A stretch of DNA of 53,870 nucleotides from Bacillota bacterium (GCA_023391275.1 JAEWBE010000016.1:1-53870); one strand, 5' to 3'. Shown: positions 38,813 through 47,549, numbered from the stretch's first letter. The notes: generated by a model from the sequence alone, not told the origin. A program made the numbers and translations.

Positions 38813-39190
38813 TTGGGGAAGCGGCAGGATGTTAATCTGACCTGTTCCGTCCGCTTGCGGCTGAAGGGGATAAATTACTTTTTCGGAATAGGCGTGCTTG
38901 AAATTTTGCAGCTGGTGGAAAAAACAAATTCGCTGCAAACAGCCGCCAGCACGATGGAAATGAGCTACAGCAAGGCTTGGAAAATTGTGCGCGCCGCGGA
39001 AAAGGAATTGGGGTTTAAACTTATGGACCGGCGTGTCGGGGGTGTGGGCGGCGGCAGTTCGCAGCTTACGGAACGCGGCAAAGATTTTGTTACCCGGTAC
39101 GAGCATTTTTACCTCGAATCGTGTGAAGCTACCGATGTTCTTTTTAAAAAATATTTTGGGGATTTTACTTTGCCGCAGCAGAAAATCTGA
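38813..39190 (+). CDS. ModE-like winged-helix regulator lacking molybdate-binding domain
   Basis: A 125-residue DNA-binding protein of the ModE N-terminal/LysR-type HTH family: FGIGVLEILQLVEKTNSLQTA, then the helix-turn-helix SYSKAWKIVRAAEKELGF and the wing RRVGGVGGGSSQLT. It has only the DNA-binding part (classic ModE adds Mop domains, about 260 residues in all). TTG at 38813 is used since GGGGTGG lies 5 nt upstream; a GTG at 38804 is possible. It heads the moeA-moaC-moaA-MOSC-moaB run, and may regulate molybdenum genes by an as yet unknown signal. Confidence 0.82.
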   Translation: MGKRQDVNLTCSVRLRLKGINYFFGIGVLEILQLVEKTNSLQTAASTMEMSYSKAWKIVRAAEKELGFKLMDRRVGGVGGGSSQLTERGKDFVTRYEHFYLESCEATDVLFKKYFGDFTLPQQKI

Positions 39191-39231
39191 ATCTTTTGGG
39201 CACTGTAAAGCTTATGGGAAGAGGAGTGACC

Positions 39232-40257
39232 ATGAAAAGAATAAAAACAACCGAAGCGGTTGGGCAGGTGCTGTGTCATGATATGACACAGATTATAAAA
39301 GGTATAAAGGATGGTCCGGCATTCCGAAAGGGGCATATTGTGCGTGAGGAAGATATCCCCGTGCTGCTCTCTATGGGTAAGGAATATTTGTATATCTGGG
39401 AAAAACAGCCGGGCATGCTTCATGAAAACGAGGCCGCGCAAATCCTGTGTGATATTTGTAAAAACGACCATATGACCGCCACCCCCGTTAAGGAGGGCAA
39501 GATTGAGCTGATTGCCAATATTGACGGCGTATTTCAGGTCGATCTTGATAAGCTGGATGCGGTCAATTCACTGGATGAGATTATGATTGCTGTGCGCAGC
39601 AACAATTATCCGGTGAAAAAAGGGGATAAACTGGCGGGTACAAGGGTGATCCCGCTTGTGATTGACGAGAAAAAAATGGAGGAGGCAAAGCGAATTGCCG
39701 GCGATACGCCGCTCCTCTCCATTCTGCCGTATCATCCTGTCAAAGCAGGCATTGTCACTACCGGAAACGAGGTATTCACGGGCCGGATTCAAGATACTTT
39801 CGGCCCCGCGGTAATCGAAAAATTAAACGAATTTGACGTAACCGTCCTCGGACAAAAAATTGTTGGGGATGAACCGGAGAAAATTACACAGGCAATTTTT
39901 GAATTTTTGGATGACGGTGCGGAAATGGTTGTCTGCACCGGCGGTATGAGCGTTGACCCGGACGACCGCACACCCGCGGCTATTAAAGCGACCGGGGCGG
40001 AGATTGTTTCCTACGGCGCACCCGTTTTACCGGGAGCAATGTTCCTGCTTTCGTATTATCACGGCACAATCCCTGTTATGGGCCTGCCGGGCTGCGTAAT
40101 GTATGCAAAGCGCACGGTTTTCGACTTGGTTCTTCCGCGTATCATAGCGGGTGAAAAGCTTACAAAGCGGGATTTAGTCAAGCTTGGTCACGGCGGTCTC
40201 TGTCTTGGCTGCGCGGAGTGCCGTTATCCCGTGTGCGGTTTTGGAAAGTGTGATTGA
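39232..40257 (+). CDS. MoeA-like molybdopterin-binding protein with Cys-rich C-terminus
   Basis: A 341-residue protein with a molybdopterin-binding (MoCF) domain in its C-terminal half, seen in the nucleotide loop VVCTGGMSVDPDDRTPAAI and VMGLPGCVMYAKRTVFDLVLP. The N-terminal half lacks the full MoeA domains (about 400 residues). The C-terminus has five Cys in CLGCAECRYPVCGFGKCD, suggesting a metal site. It might insert molybdenum or act as a MoeA homologue or regulator. The ATG at 39232 follows GAGGAG. Confidence 0.85.
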   Translation: MKRIKTTEAVGQVLCHDMTQIIKGIKDGPAFRKGHIVREEDIPVLLSMGKEYLYIWEKQPGMLHENEAAQILCDICKNDHMTATPVKEGKIELIANIDGVFQVDLDKLDAVNSLDEIMIAVRSNNYPVKKGDKLAGTRVIPLVIDEKKMEEAKRIAGDTPLLSILPYHPVKAGIVTTGNEVFTGRIQDTFGPAVIEKLNEFDVTVLGQKIVGDEPEKITQAIFEFLDDGAEMVVCTGGMSVDPDDRTPAAIKATGAEIVSYGAPVLPGAMFLLSYYHGTIPVMGLPGCVMYAKRTVFDLVLPRIIAGEKLTKRDLVKLGHGGLCLGCAECRYPVCGFGKCD

Positions 40258-40260
40258 AGA

Positions 40261-40770
40261 ATGCAGGATAACAGTACAGGTGCAAACCGGGGATTAACCC
40301 ATTTTGACCAGAGCGGCAGCGCGGTGATGGTGGATGTCACGGAGAAAAACGTTACACGGCGCATTGCAACTGCCAAAGGAAAAATAAAGGTAAATGCGGA
40401 AACATTCACAGCCATTTGCAGCGGGACCGCCAAAAAGGGAGACGTTTTGGGCGTGGCCAGAATTGCGGGTATCATGGCGGCAAAAAAAACACCGGAACTG
40501 ATTCCGCTTTGCCATCCGCTGATGCTTACCGAATGTACGGTGGACTTTTCCATCGACGCGGACAATCTGGAGGTGGAAGCCGCCTGCACCGTAAAAGTAA
40601 CCGGTCAGACGGGTGTGGAGATGGAAGCGCTCACCGGCGTTTCCGTTGCCCTGCTTACGATATATGACATGTGCAAGGCTATTGATAAGACGATGGAGAT
40701 TCAAGCCATTCATCTGGTGCGAAAATCCGGCGGTAAAAGCGGCGACTTTGTAAACCCGAATGAGGAATAA
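40261..40770 (+). CDS. moaC: Cyclic pyranopterin monophosphate synthase MoaC
   Basis: A 169-residue MoaC, which acts after MoaA to form cyclic pyranopterin monophosphate in molybdenum cofactor synthesis. Motifs: VDVTEKNVTRRIATA, GVARIAGIMAAKKTPELIPLCHPL (catalytic His and Lys block) and TGVEMEALTGVSVALLTIYDMCKA. It starts 3 nt after the MoeA-like stop, in the same operon. Length is typical. Confidence 0.96.
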   Translation: MQDNSTGANRGLTHFDQSGSAVMVDVTEKNVTRRIATAKGKIKVNAETFTAICSGTAKKGDVLGVARIAGIMAAKKTPELIPLCHPLMLTECTVDFSIDADNLEVEAACTVKVTGQTGVEMEALTGVSVALLTIYDMCKAIDKTMEIQAIHLVRKSGGKSGDFVNPNEE

Positions 40771-40790
40771 ATGCGGAAAGGAGCGGCGAT

Positions 40791-41765
40791 ATGTACGATT
40801 TACAGAACAGAAATATTGATTACCTGCGTGTATCGGTAACGGATCGCTGTAATTTACGCTGTGTTTATTGTATGCCCGAGGAGGGCGTTGCGCCGGTACC
40901 ACATGACCAGATTCTGACCTTTGAGGAAATTGTGCGCGTATGTGGCTGCGCGTCCCGGCTCGGTGTGCGCAAAATTAAGCTGACTGGGGGCGAGCCGCTG
41001 GTGCGCCGCGGTTTTGTCGGTCTTGTGCGCGCGGTGAAGGCGCTTCCGCTCATCGAACAGGTTACGCTTACCACCAACGGCATCCTTTTGTATGATATGC
41101 TGGACGAACTTTCGGATGCGGGTCTGGACGCTGTTAATATTAGCTTAGACACATTGAATCCGGAACAGTTTATAAAAATAACACGCCGTGACGGGCTGGA
41201 CCGTGTGACAAAGGCAGTTGAAAAAGCGCTTGAAAAAAAGATAAAAGTTAAAATTAACACTCTGCCCGTGCGCGGGCTAAACGGCGGCGGCCTTGCGGAG
41301 ATTGCCGCGCTGGCAAAAGAAAATCCGGTAGATGTCCGTTTTATCGAACTGATGCCTGTTGGATACGGTAAAATGTTTACACCGATTTACAGCGAAGAGA
41401 TCAGGGAGGAACTGCGGCAGGCCTTCGGCCCGCTTACTCCTTTTGACGGCGCGCAGGGCAATGGCCCCGCCGTATATTATTCACTGGAAGGGTTCAAAGG
41501 AAAAATCGGATTTATCAGCGCGGTAAGCCATGAATTCTGCGCCGCGTGCAACCGGGTCAGGCTTACGTCAACCGGATTTTTAAAGCTTTGTCTGGACCAT
41601 GACACGGGTATTGATTTAAAGGGTCCCCTGCGCGGCGGTATCGGCGATGAAGAATTGACGCGGCTGATTCATGAAGCTATCTTAAACAAACCGGCGCACC
41701 ACAACTTTTCTGGAGAAGCGGACGGCAGCATGGAAACAAAGGGAATGTCGCAAATTGGCGGATGA
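40791..41765 (+). CDS. moaA: GTP 3',8-cyclase MoaA (radical SAM)
   Basis: A 324-residue radical SAM enzyme that starts molybdopterin synthesis from GTP. The SAM-cluster motif CNLRCVYC is near residues 22-29 and the GGEPLVRRG loop near 67-75; the second cluster motif CAACNRVRLTSTGFLKLCL is near residues 248-266. The C-terminus ends KGMSQIGG, as in MoaA where the two last glycines matter for activity. GAAAGGAG lies upstream of the ATG. Confidence 0.97.
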   Translation: MYDLQNRNIDYLRVSVTDRCNLRCVYCMPEEGVAPVPHDQILTFEEIVRVCGCASRLGVRKIKLTGGEPLVRRGFVGLVRAVKALPLIEQVTLTTNGILLYDMLDELSDAGLDAVNISLDTLNPEQFIKITRRDGLDRVTKAVEKALEKKIKVKINTLPVRGLNGGGLAEIAALAKENPVDVRFIELMPVGYGKMFTPIYSEEIREELRQAFGPLTPFDGAQGNGPAVYYSLEGFKGKIGFISAVSHEFCAACNRVRLTSTGFLKLCLDHDTGIDLKGPLRGGIGDEELTRLIHEAILNKPAHHNFSGEADGSMETKGMSQIGG

Positions 41766-41775
41766 GGTGAGAAAA

Positions 41776-42234
41776 GTGGGAACGGTAATGGCGGTTTGTA
41801 TCAGTGAGAAACGCGGCACACAGAAGAAAAACATTGCCAGGGCGAAATTTATTCAGAACTTCGGAATTGAAAATGATGCGCATGCAGGCAACTGGCACAG
41901 GCAGGTGAGCCTGCTTTCGTATGATAAAATACTGGCGTTTAAGCAAAGAGGTGCTGAAGTGGAAGACGGCGCCTTCGGCGAAAATCTTGTGGTGGAAGGA
42001 ATTGATTTTCGCAGCCTGCCCGTCGGCACCTTGCTTACCTGCGGCGGGGTAAGGCTGCGTATGACACAGATTGGCAAAGAGTGCCATCACGGCTGCCGGA
42101 TTTTTCAGGAAATGGGAGAATGTATTATGCCCACGGAAGGCGTGTTTGCCGTTGTGGAACAGGGCGGTTACATTCAGGTCGGCGACACCATGGAAGTGCA
42201 TCACCCCATACCACAGGAACTTCCGGATGAGTAA
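41776..42234 (+). CDS. MOSC-domain protein
   Basis: A 152-residue MOSC (Moco sulfurase C-terminal) domain protein. It starts VMAVCISEKRGTQKKNIARA and has the core Cys in QIGKECHHGCRIF, matching stand-alone MOSC proteins. These may deliver sulfur or selenium to the molybdenum cofactor. The GTG at 41776 follows GAGGTGAG; an upstream in-frame TTG at 41755 overlaps moaA. It is in a run with moaA and moaB. Its precise role is inferred. Confidence 0.85.
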   Translation: MGTVMAVCISEKRGTQKKNIARAKFIQNFGIENDAHAGNWHRQVSLLSYDKILAFKQRGAEVEDGAFGENLVVEGIDFRSLPVGTLLTCGGVRLRMTQIGKECHHGCRIFQEMGECIMPTEGVFAVVEQGGYIQVGDTMEVHHPIPQELPDE

Positions 42235-42252
42235 AAGGAGGAAAATTACAGA

Positions 42253-42744
42253 ATGTTTAGGGTCGGAATTATCACAGCGAGCGACAGCGGTTACGCGGGA
42301 AAGCGCGAAGATACAAGCGGTGCGGTCATCAAAGAAATTGTGCTTGCAAACGGATACCAGGTCACAAGCTACATCGTCCTGCCAGATGACAGAAAGCTGC
42401 TTGCGGACGAAATGAAGCGCCTGTGTGACAATGATATCGCGGATTTGGTGCTTACCACGGGCGGGACGGGATTTTCCCCACGTGACTGCACCCCCGAAGC
42501 GACGATTGATGTTGCGGAAAGGCAGGCGCAGGGCATTGCTGAGGCTATGCGTTATTCTTCAATGAGAATAACGAAACGCGCGATGCTTAGCCGCGCGGTG
42601 GCCGCTATCCGCGGCAGAACGCTGATTATAAATCTGCCGGGCAGCCCCAAGGCGGTGCGGGAAAACCTCGAATTTATTATTACGGAACTGCCCCACGGGC
42701 TTGAAGTTCTGAAAGGAAATGTCTCCGACTGCGCAGTGAAATAA
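42253..42744 (+). CDS. moaB: MoaB/Mog-type molybdopterin adenylyltransferase
   Basis: A 163-residue MoCF-domain protein that adenylates molybdopterin before molybdate insertion. The nucleotide loop DLVLTTGGTGFSPRDCTPEAT is near residues 60-80 (key part TTGGTGFSPRD), followed by NLPGSPKAVRENLEFI. Length fits MoaB/Mog. AAGGAGG precedes the ATG. It closes the modE-moaB operon. Confidence 0.95.
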   Translation: MFRVGIITASDSGYAGKREDTSGAVIKEIVLANGYQVTSYIVLPDDRKLLADEMKRLCDNDIADLVLTTGGTGFSPRDCTPEATIDVAERQAQGIAEAMRYSSMRITKRAMLSRAVAAIRGRTLIINLPGSPKAVRENLEFIITELPHGLEVLKGNVSDCAVK

Positions 42745-42859
42745 CAAGCAAATGCGGTATCATACAAATCAGCTGGTTGGGTTGTTGCTGTTTGTCTGGA
42801 AAAATGTTTGAGTTATGTCAACTTGAAACTATGGCCTGATGTGTAATTGTGGAATGGTC

Positions 42860-42951
42860 ATGAGCAAAGCGGAGATTTTGAGCAGGAATATTTCATTCCG
42901 ATAATTCAACGGAATACCGTGTTCATTGTATATTTCCTGTATTTTGCTCAT
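42860..42951 (+). ncRNA. Structured 5' leader of modABC
   Basis: About 92 nt with nested stems: ATGAGCAAA (42860-42868) pairs with TTTGCTCAT (42943-42951); CAGGAA plus TAT (42883-42891) pairs with ATA and TTCCTG (42930-42939) with one bulge; and ATTCCG (42895-42900) pairs with CGGAAT (42910-42915). The ModA start follows at 42981. A regulatory RNA responding to molybdenum or its cofactor is possible; no family match is claimed. Confidence 0.5.
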
Positions 42952-42980
42952 CTCTAAATAAATGGAGAAGAAGGGTGTTT

Positions 42981-43838
42981 ATGAAAAGGACTTTCTGCAC
43001 ATTTTTGGCGGGACTAATGATTTTTGCGGCCGGGTGTTCCTCACAGGATGCAGGCAGCGCAGTCTCTCAGGCAGCCCCGGAATCCCAGACGGTTTCCCAG
43101 CCTGCTTCCTCCGTGTTATCCCAACCGGAGTCCGAACCCGAAGAAAAGGCAGAACTGATGATTTCGGCAGCGGCGAGCCTGACGGACTGCATGAATGAGA
43201 TCAAAACGCAATACACTGCGGCGCATCCCAACGTGACCATTACATACAACTTTGGCAGTTCAGGTGCCCTTCAGCAGCAGATTGAACAGGGGGCTCCCTG
43301 TGATATTTTCTTCTCCGCCGGTAAAAAGCAGATGCAGGCCCTGCAGGATAAGAGCCTTGTCTCTGACGATTCGGTAAAGGATGTATTGGAGAACAGAGTT
43401 GTTTTGATTACCCCAAAGGATGGTAAGAAGCTTCAGTCCTTTGAGGATTTGAAAAATGCGGATATCAAAAAGATCGCTGTCGGGGAATTAAAAACAGTGC
43501 CGGTGGGGCAATATACTCAACAGGTCTTTGATAAAATGAAGCTGACCGGCGCCCTTTCCTCCAAAATCGTTTATGCGCAGGATGTGCGTCAGGTGCTTTC
43601 CTGGGTGGAAACCGAAAATGTACAGGCCGGCGTCGTATATGAAACCGACGCAAAAATCAGTTCCAAGGTTGCGATCAGCTGTGTTGCTCCGGATGATTCT
43701 CATGATAAGGTTATTTACCCGGTTGGTGTTGTAAAAGCCAGCAAGCACCCGGACGAAGCGCAGCAGTTCCTAAGCTATTTGCTGGGGGAAGATGCCAAAA
43801 AAGTATTTACGAAGTATGGCTTTTCTTCCCTGGTGTAA
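42981..43838 (+). CDS. modA: Molybdate ABC transporter, substrate-binding lipoprotein
   Basis: A 285-residue ModA-like protein. The N-terminus is a lipoprotein signal with lipobox FAAGC (Cys about residue 19), followed by a Ser/Gln/Pro-rich linker. Binding-domain motifs: LMISAAASLTDCMNEIK, ITYNFGSSGALQQQIEQG and PCDIFFSAGKKQM. The ATG at 42981 follows GAAGAAGG. Together with modB and modC it imports molybdate, needed by both xanthine dehydrogenases. Confidence 0.95.
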   Translation: MKRTFCTFLAGLMIFAAGCSSQDAGSAVSQAAPESQTVSQPASSVLSQPESEPEEKAELMISAAASLTDCMNEIKTQYTAAHPNVTITYNFGSSGALQQQIEQGAPCDIFFSAGKKQMQALQDKSLVSDDSVKDVLENRVVLITPKDGKKLQSFEDLKNADIKKIAVGELKTVPVGQYTQQVFDKMKLTGALSSKIVYAQDVRQVLSWVETENVQAGVVYETDAKISSKVAISCVAPDDSHDKVIYPVGVVKASKHPDEAQQFLSYLLGEDAKKVFTKYGFSSLV

Positions 43839-43868
43839 CACATATTTTAGCATGATCGGAGGCGGCAT

Positions 43869-44555
43869 ATGAATATCGACATCTCGCCATTTTGGATTTC
43901 TGTTCGCACCTCGTGCCTGGCGGGCCTCATCACTTTTGTGGTGGGAATTTTGTGCGCAAGGCTGTTTTTGAATATCAGCAGCAAAATCAAATGGCTGGTG
44001 GATGTTGTTTTTACACTGCCGCTGGTGCTGCCGCCGACTGTTGTTGGTTTTTTCCTGTTGGTTCTTTTGGGTAAAAACAGCTTTATCGGCCGATTACTTG
44101 ACCAGATTGACGCATCTCCCATTTTTACATGGCAGGCAACGGTGATTTCGGCGGTGGTTGTGTCTCTGCCGCTCATGTATCGCTCGGCTAAGGGCGCTTT
44201 TGAACAGGTGGATATCAGTACCATCTGGGCGGCGAAAACGCTCGGCATGTCTGAGCCAAAAATATTTTTAAAATTGATGATCCCGCAGGCGTGGCCGGGC
44301 ATATTGGCCGGCGCGGTGCTTTCGTTTGCGCGCGGGCTGGGGGAGTTTGGCGCTACGCTGATGATAGCGGGCAATATTCCGGGGCGGACACAGACCATTC
44401 CGATTGCAATTTACTATGCAACCGCTGCCGGGGATATGCGCACAGCCGGCATCTGGGTGGCGGTTATCACCGGGATTTCCTGTGTGGTGCTTGCCGGAAT
44501 GAATTATTGGGAAACCATGCAGAAAAAGAAAATGGAACAAAACCGTTTTGAATAA
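43869..44555 (+). CDS. modB: Molybdate ABC transporter permease
   Basis: A 228-residue ModB-type membrane protein with several hydrophobic segments and the ABC-permease EAA loop (WAAKTLGMSEPKIFLKLMIPQAWPG, key part SEPKIFLKLMIP) near residue 140. Starts with ATG after GGAGGCGGC. It follows modA by 30 nt and precedes modC by 70 nt. Confidence 0.95.
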   Translation: MNIDISPFWISVRTSCLAGLITFVVGILCARLFLNISSKIKWLVDVVFTLPLVLPPTVVGFFLLVLLGKNSFIGRLLDQIDASPIFTWQATVISAVVVSLPLMYRSAKGAFEQVDISTIWAAKTLGMSEPKIFLKLMIPQAWPGILAGAVLSFARGLGEFGATLMIAGNIPGRTQTIPIAIYYATAAGDMRTAGIWVAVITGISCVVLAGMNYWETMQKKKMEQNRFE

Positions 44556-44624
44556 ATGAACATCCCATGGTTTCCCACGCAAAACAATCTTCTTTGCAAG
44601 GTACTAAAGAAATGAGGAACTGCC

Positions 44625-45683
44625 GTGTCAATTTCTGTTGATATAAAAAAAACTCTGGGGGCTTTCCGATTAAGCGTATGCTTTGAAGCGCAGGATGAAA
44701 TTCTCGCTTTGCTGGGTGCTTCCGGAAGTGGGAAGAGTATGACGCTCAAATGTATTGCGGGCGTGGAAAAACCGGATGAAGGCAGAATTGTTTTAAACGG
44801 GCGGGTTCTGTTTGATTCGGAAAAAAAGATCAATTTAACTCCCCAGAAAAGGAAAACAGGATATTTATTTCAGAATTACGCGCTGTTTCCGAATATGACG
44901 GTGGAAGAAAATATCGCTGCGGGCATTTGCGCTCCCAGACGGGAAAAAGGAAAGATTGTCGAAGAAAAAATAAAGGCTTTTTATTTGGAGGGATTGGCAA
45001 AGCATTATCCTTCTCAAATTTCGGGAGGGCAGCAGCAGCGCGTCGCACTTGCAAGAATTCTGGCTTCCGAGCCGCATATTTTAATGCTCGACGAACCTTT
45101 TTCCGCGCTTGACAGTTACCTTCGGTGGCAGGTGGAGCAGGAAATGAGCAGCGTGCTTGAAAAATTTGAAGGAACAACGCTGTTCGTTTCCCATAACCGC
45201 GACGAGGTTTACCGCCTTTGCGACCGCATTGCAGTGTTATCAGACGGAAAGCTGGAAGCAATCAGTGAAAAGCGCGCGCTGTTTGAAAATCCGCAAACGC
45301 TTGCCGCCGCCTTGCTGACCGGATGCAAAAACATATCCAAAGCGCAGAAGCTTTCGGACTTTACACTGAAAGCGCTGGACTGGAATACTGTTTTGACCGC
45401 GGAACGGAAAATACCGGATGATCTGCAGTATGTAGGAGTCCGCGCGCATTATTTTATTCCTGCGGAGCACTCGGGTCAGGGCAATGTTGTCAAAGGACAA
45501 ATTACGCGTGTTACGGAGGGCCCGTTTTCTATCATTATAATGGTTCAATGCGCAGGTACACAGGGGGCTCACTCGTGTATCCGCTGGGAGCTGGACAAAA
45601 AGTCCTATCAGGAGCTTGAAAAAAATCGGGAGCTCATCTGTCTCAAAATTCTTCCAAAAGATATTTTGCTGATGTCCAGTTAA
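44625..45683 (+). CDS. modC: Molybdate ABC transporter ATPase
   Basis: A 352-residue ABC ATPase with Walker A LLGASGSGKSMT near residues 29-40, ABC signature SQISGGQQQRVALARILA near residues 127-144, Walker B ILMLDEPFSALD, and a C-terminal TOBE/Mop-like domain beyond residue 285. GTG start at 44625 with GAGGAA upstream. Stop lies 5 nt from the convergent amidohydrolase stop, so transcripts likely overlap. Confidence 0.94.
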   Translation: MSISVDIKKTLGAFRLSVCFEAQDEILALLGASGSGKSMTLKCIAGVEKPDEGRIVLNGRVLFDSEKKINLTPQKRKTGYLFQNYALFPNMTVEENIAAGICAPRREKGKIVEEKIKAFYLEGLAKHYPSQISGGQQQRVALARILASEPHILMLDEPFSALDSYLRWQVEQEMSSVLEKFEGTTLFVSHNRDEVYRLCDRIAVLSDGKLEAISEKRALFENPQTLAAALLTGCKNISKAQKLSDFTLKALDWNTVLTAERKIPDDLQYVGVRAHYFIPAEHSGQGNVVKGQITRVTEGPFSIIIMVQCAGTQGAHSCIRWELDKKSYQELEKNRELICLKILPKDILLMSS

Positions 45684-45688
45684 TCCAA

Positions 45689-47056
45689 TTAGAGGTCCGC
45701 CCTGTCAATAAATCTTTCGACCACCCGGTTTGCTTCCGCAGCAACCTTTTCCTCATCAATTGTAATCAGCTTTCCGTTTTCGACCACAACTTTGCCGTTC
45801 ACGACAGTATAATCAACATTGCCTTTGAATCCCACCGTTCCGAAAAGCGACTTCACATCAAACTGTGTCCCAACAAGCTCCAAACGGTTCAAACGGATCA
45901 TAAAGAAGTCGGCAGCCATTCCCACGGAAAGCGCCCCAAGGTCGCTCCGGCCTAAAATACGGGCGCTCCCGTTGGTCGCCAGCTTCAAAATATCATACCC
46001 GGTTGGCGCGTCCTGACTGGAATTTAACCGATGCAGCAAATACGCCACCCGCATTTCTTCCATCAGGTTGGACCCATCATTGCTGGCGCTTCCGTCAACC
46101 CCTAATCCGACAGGGATACCAAGCCTGAGCATCTCAGGTATTCTGGCGATCCCGGAGGAAAGCTTCATATTCGAAATGGGGCAGTGAGCAACGCCGGTCT
46201 GCGTTTGCGCCAGTCTCTTCAGTTCATCCTCATTAAAATGAATTCCATGCGCATACCAAACGTCAGGCCCCACCCACCCCAGTGTTTCCATATAAGCGAG
46301 TGGGCGCATTCCAAAGCGCTGAAGTGTATAGCCTTCTTCATCTTTTGTTTCAGCTAAATGAGTGTGCAGCCGGACCCCCAGTTTCCGGGCGAGCTGAGCG
46401 GATTGCTTCATTAATTCGCCGGTAACGCTGAATGGGGAACAGGGTGCCAAAGCAACCTGACGCATTGAAAATCTTTTGGGATCATGATATTTCGTAACGG
46501 TTCTTTCAGAATCAGCTAAAATTTCATCTACGGTCTGTACAACACTGTCCGGAGGAAGGCCGCCGTCTTTCTTGCTGAGGTCCATGCTCCCGCGGGTCGC
46601 ATGCATACGGATACCAAGCTGCCCGGCAACTTCAAACTGTGTATCAAGCAGCCTGTCTCCGGCCGCCTTTGGAAAAACGTAGTGATGATCCAGGCAGGTA
46701 GTGCAGCCGGTTTTCAGTAACTCTCCCATTCCCGTCAAAGAGCTGTACTGCATCACATCTTCATCCAGGTTTTTCCAGATTTCATAAAGCGCTTTCAGCC
46801 ATGGGAACAATTCCAAATGCTGCACTTGCGGAAGGTTTCTGGTAAAGGTCTGATAAAGATGGTGATGCGTATTGATCAGACCCGGATAAACCGCCATGCC
46901 TGATGCGTCGATGGTTCGGTCTGCCTCCCGCATTTCATTTCCAATATAGACAATCTCTCCGTCCTCCACAAGCATGTTTGTATTCTTTAACAGCCGGTCG
47001 TTTTTATCACAGGTAACAAGGTCGTGTATATTCCTTATGAACAGTGAATTTGACAT
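45689..47056 (-). CDS. 8-Oxoguanine deaminase-like amidohydrolase
   Basis: A 455-residue amidohydrolase of the 8-oxoguanine deaminase/hydroxyatrazine aminohydrolase branch. Motifs: YPGLINTHHHLYQTFTRN (metal HxH) near residues 57-74, LHTHLAETKDEEGY near 233-246, and VGLGVDGSASNDGSN near 315-330. It converts 8-oxoguanine, and possibly related purines, to urate, which fits feeding the urate pathway. Promoter lies about 120 nt upstream. It is convergent with modC. Confidence 0.87.
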   Translation of the reverse strand: MSNSLFIRNIHDLVTCDKNDRLLKNTNMLVEDGEIVYIGNEMREADRTIDASGMAVYPGLINTHHHLYQTFTRNLPQVQHLELFPWLKALYEIWKNLDEDVMQYSSLTGMGELLKTGCTTCLDHHYVFPKAAGDRLLDTQFEVAGQLGIRMHATRGSMDLSKKDGGLPPDSVVQTVDEILADSERTVTKYHDPKRFSMRQVALAPCSPFSVTGELMKQSAQLARKLGVRLHTHLAETKDEEGYTLQRFGMRPLAYMETLGWVGPDVWYAHGIHFNEDELKRLAQTQTGVAHCPISNMKLSSGIARIPEMLRLGIPVGLGVDGSASNDGSNLMEEMRVAYLLHRLNSSQDAPTGYDILKLATNGSARILGRSDLGALSVGMAADFFMIRLNRLELVGTQFDVKSLFGTVGFKGNVDYTVVNGKVVVENGKLITIDEEKVAAEANRVVERFIDRADL

Positions 47057-47176
47057 AAAGATCCTCCTGATTTATAAAATAATGCGGATAATTTTTTCCG
47101 TACATAAATCGGTCAGGCAGTCTTAACGGAGAAATCAGGCTGACGACTATCCTGATTCCGGTAAAAGTCATACTTA

Positions 47177-47205
47177 ATTTTAGCACCCTTACCCATACCT
47201 GTAAA
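47177..47205 (-). promoter_or_regulatory. Promoter of the 8-oxoguanine deaminase-like gene
   Basis: On the minus strand TTTACA (47205-47200) and TAAAAT (47182-47177) are 17 bp apart, with TGC before the -10 (extended -10). Confidence 0.7.
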
Positions 47206-47292
47206 GATACAATGTTCATGGTGATTGCCGCTTGCCCCGCATAGAAAAAGTTTTTACCGGGAAGAATAAAATCCTGTTGAAAAAATGGTATG

Positions 47293-47335
47293 AAAAAAGC
47301 CTGAAAACCGCATATATGCTGCGTTTTCAGGCTTT
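47293..47335 (-). terminator. Terminator after tRNA-Trp
   Basis: On the minus strand AAAGCCTGAAAAC pairs with GTTTTCAGGCTTT and six Ts follow. It begins 5 nt after the tRNA 3' end. Confidence 0.9.
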
Positions 47336-47340
47336 ATTTC

Positions 47341-47416
47341 TGGCAGGGGCAGAAGGATTTGAACCCTCGGCACGTGGTTTTGGAGACCACTGCTCTACCA
47401 GCTGAGCTATACCCCT
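47341..47416 (-). tRNA. tRNA-Trp (anticodon CCA)
   Basis: A 76-nt tRNA on the minus strand: acceptor AGGGGTA with TGCCCCT, encoded CCA, D-arm GCTCAGCTGGTAGAGC, anticodon loop CTCCAAA (CCA) and T-arm with GGTTCAAATCC. Confidence 0.97.
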
Positions 47417-47448
47417 GTATCCTGCGGTCACTTTGAACCGCGGATATA

Positions 47449-47477
47449 ATATTATCATTTTCTGCAATTTATGTCAA
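47449..47477 (-). promoter_or_regulatory. Promoter of tRNA-Trp
   Basis: TTGACA (47477-47472 on the minus strand) and TAATAT (47454-47449) with a 17-bp spacer, about 33 nt before the tRNA. Confidence 0.82.
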
Positions 47478-47520
47478 TACAAAAATTCAATCACGTTTGA
47501 GTAAAGTTCGTATATTTGAC

Positions 47521-47549
47521 TTGACAGATCAAGACTGAATATGTATAAT
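47521..47549 (+). promoter_or_regulatory. Consensus promoter of rpsU
   Basis: Perfect TTGACA (47521-47526) and TATAAT (47544-47549) with a 17-bp spacer; 61 nt upstream of rpsU. Divergent from the tRNA-Trp promoter. Confidence 0.9.

Noticed and set aside
11304..45683. Selenoprotein genes with in-frame UGA
   Set aside because: Each plausible gene in the selenium/molybdenum region ends in a family-consistent place, and no frame continued past a TGA into recognisable family sequence.
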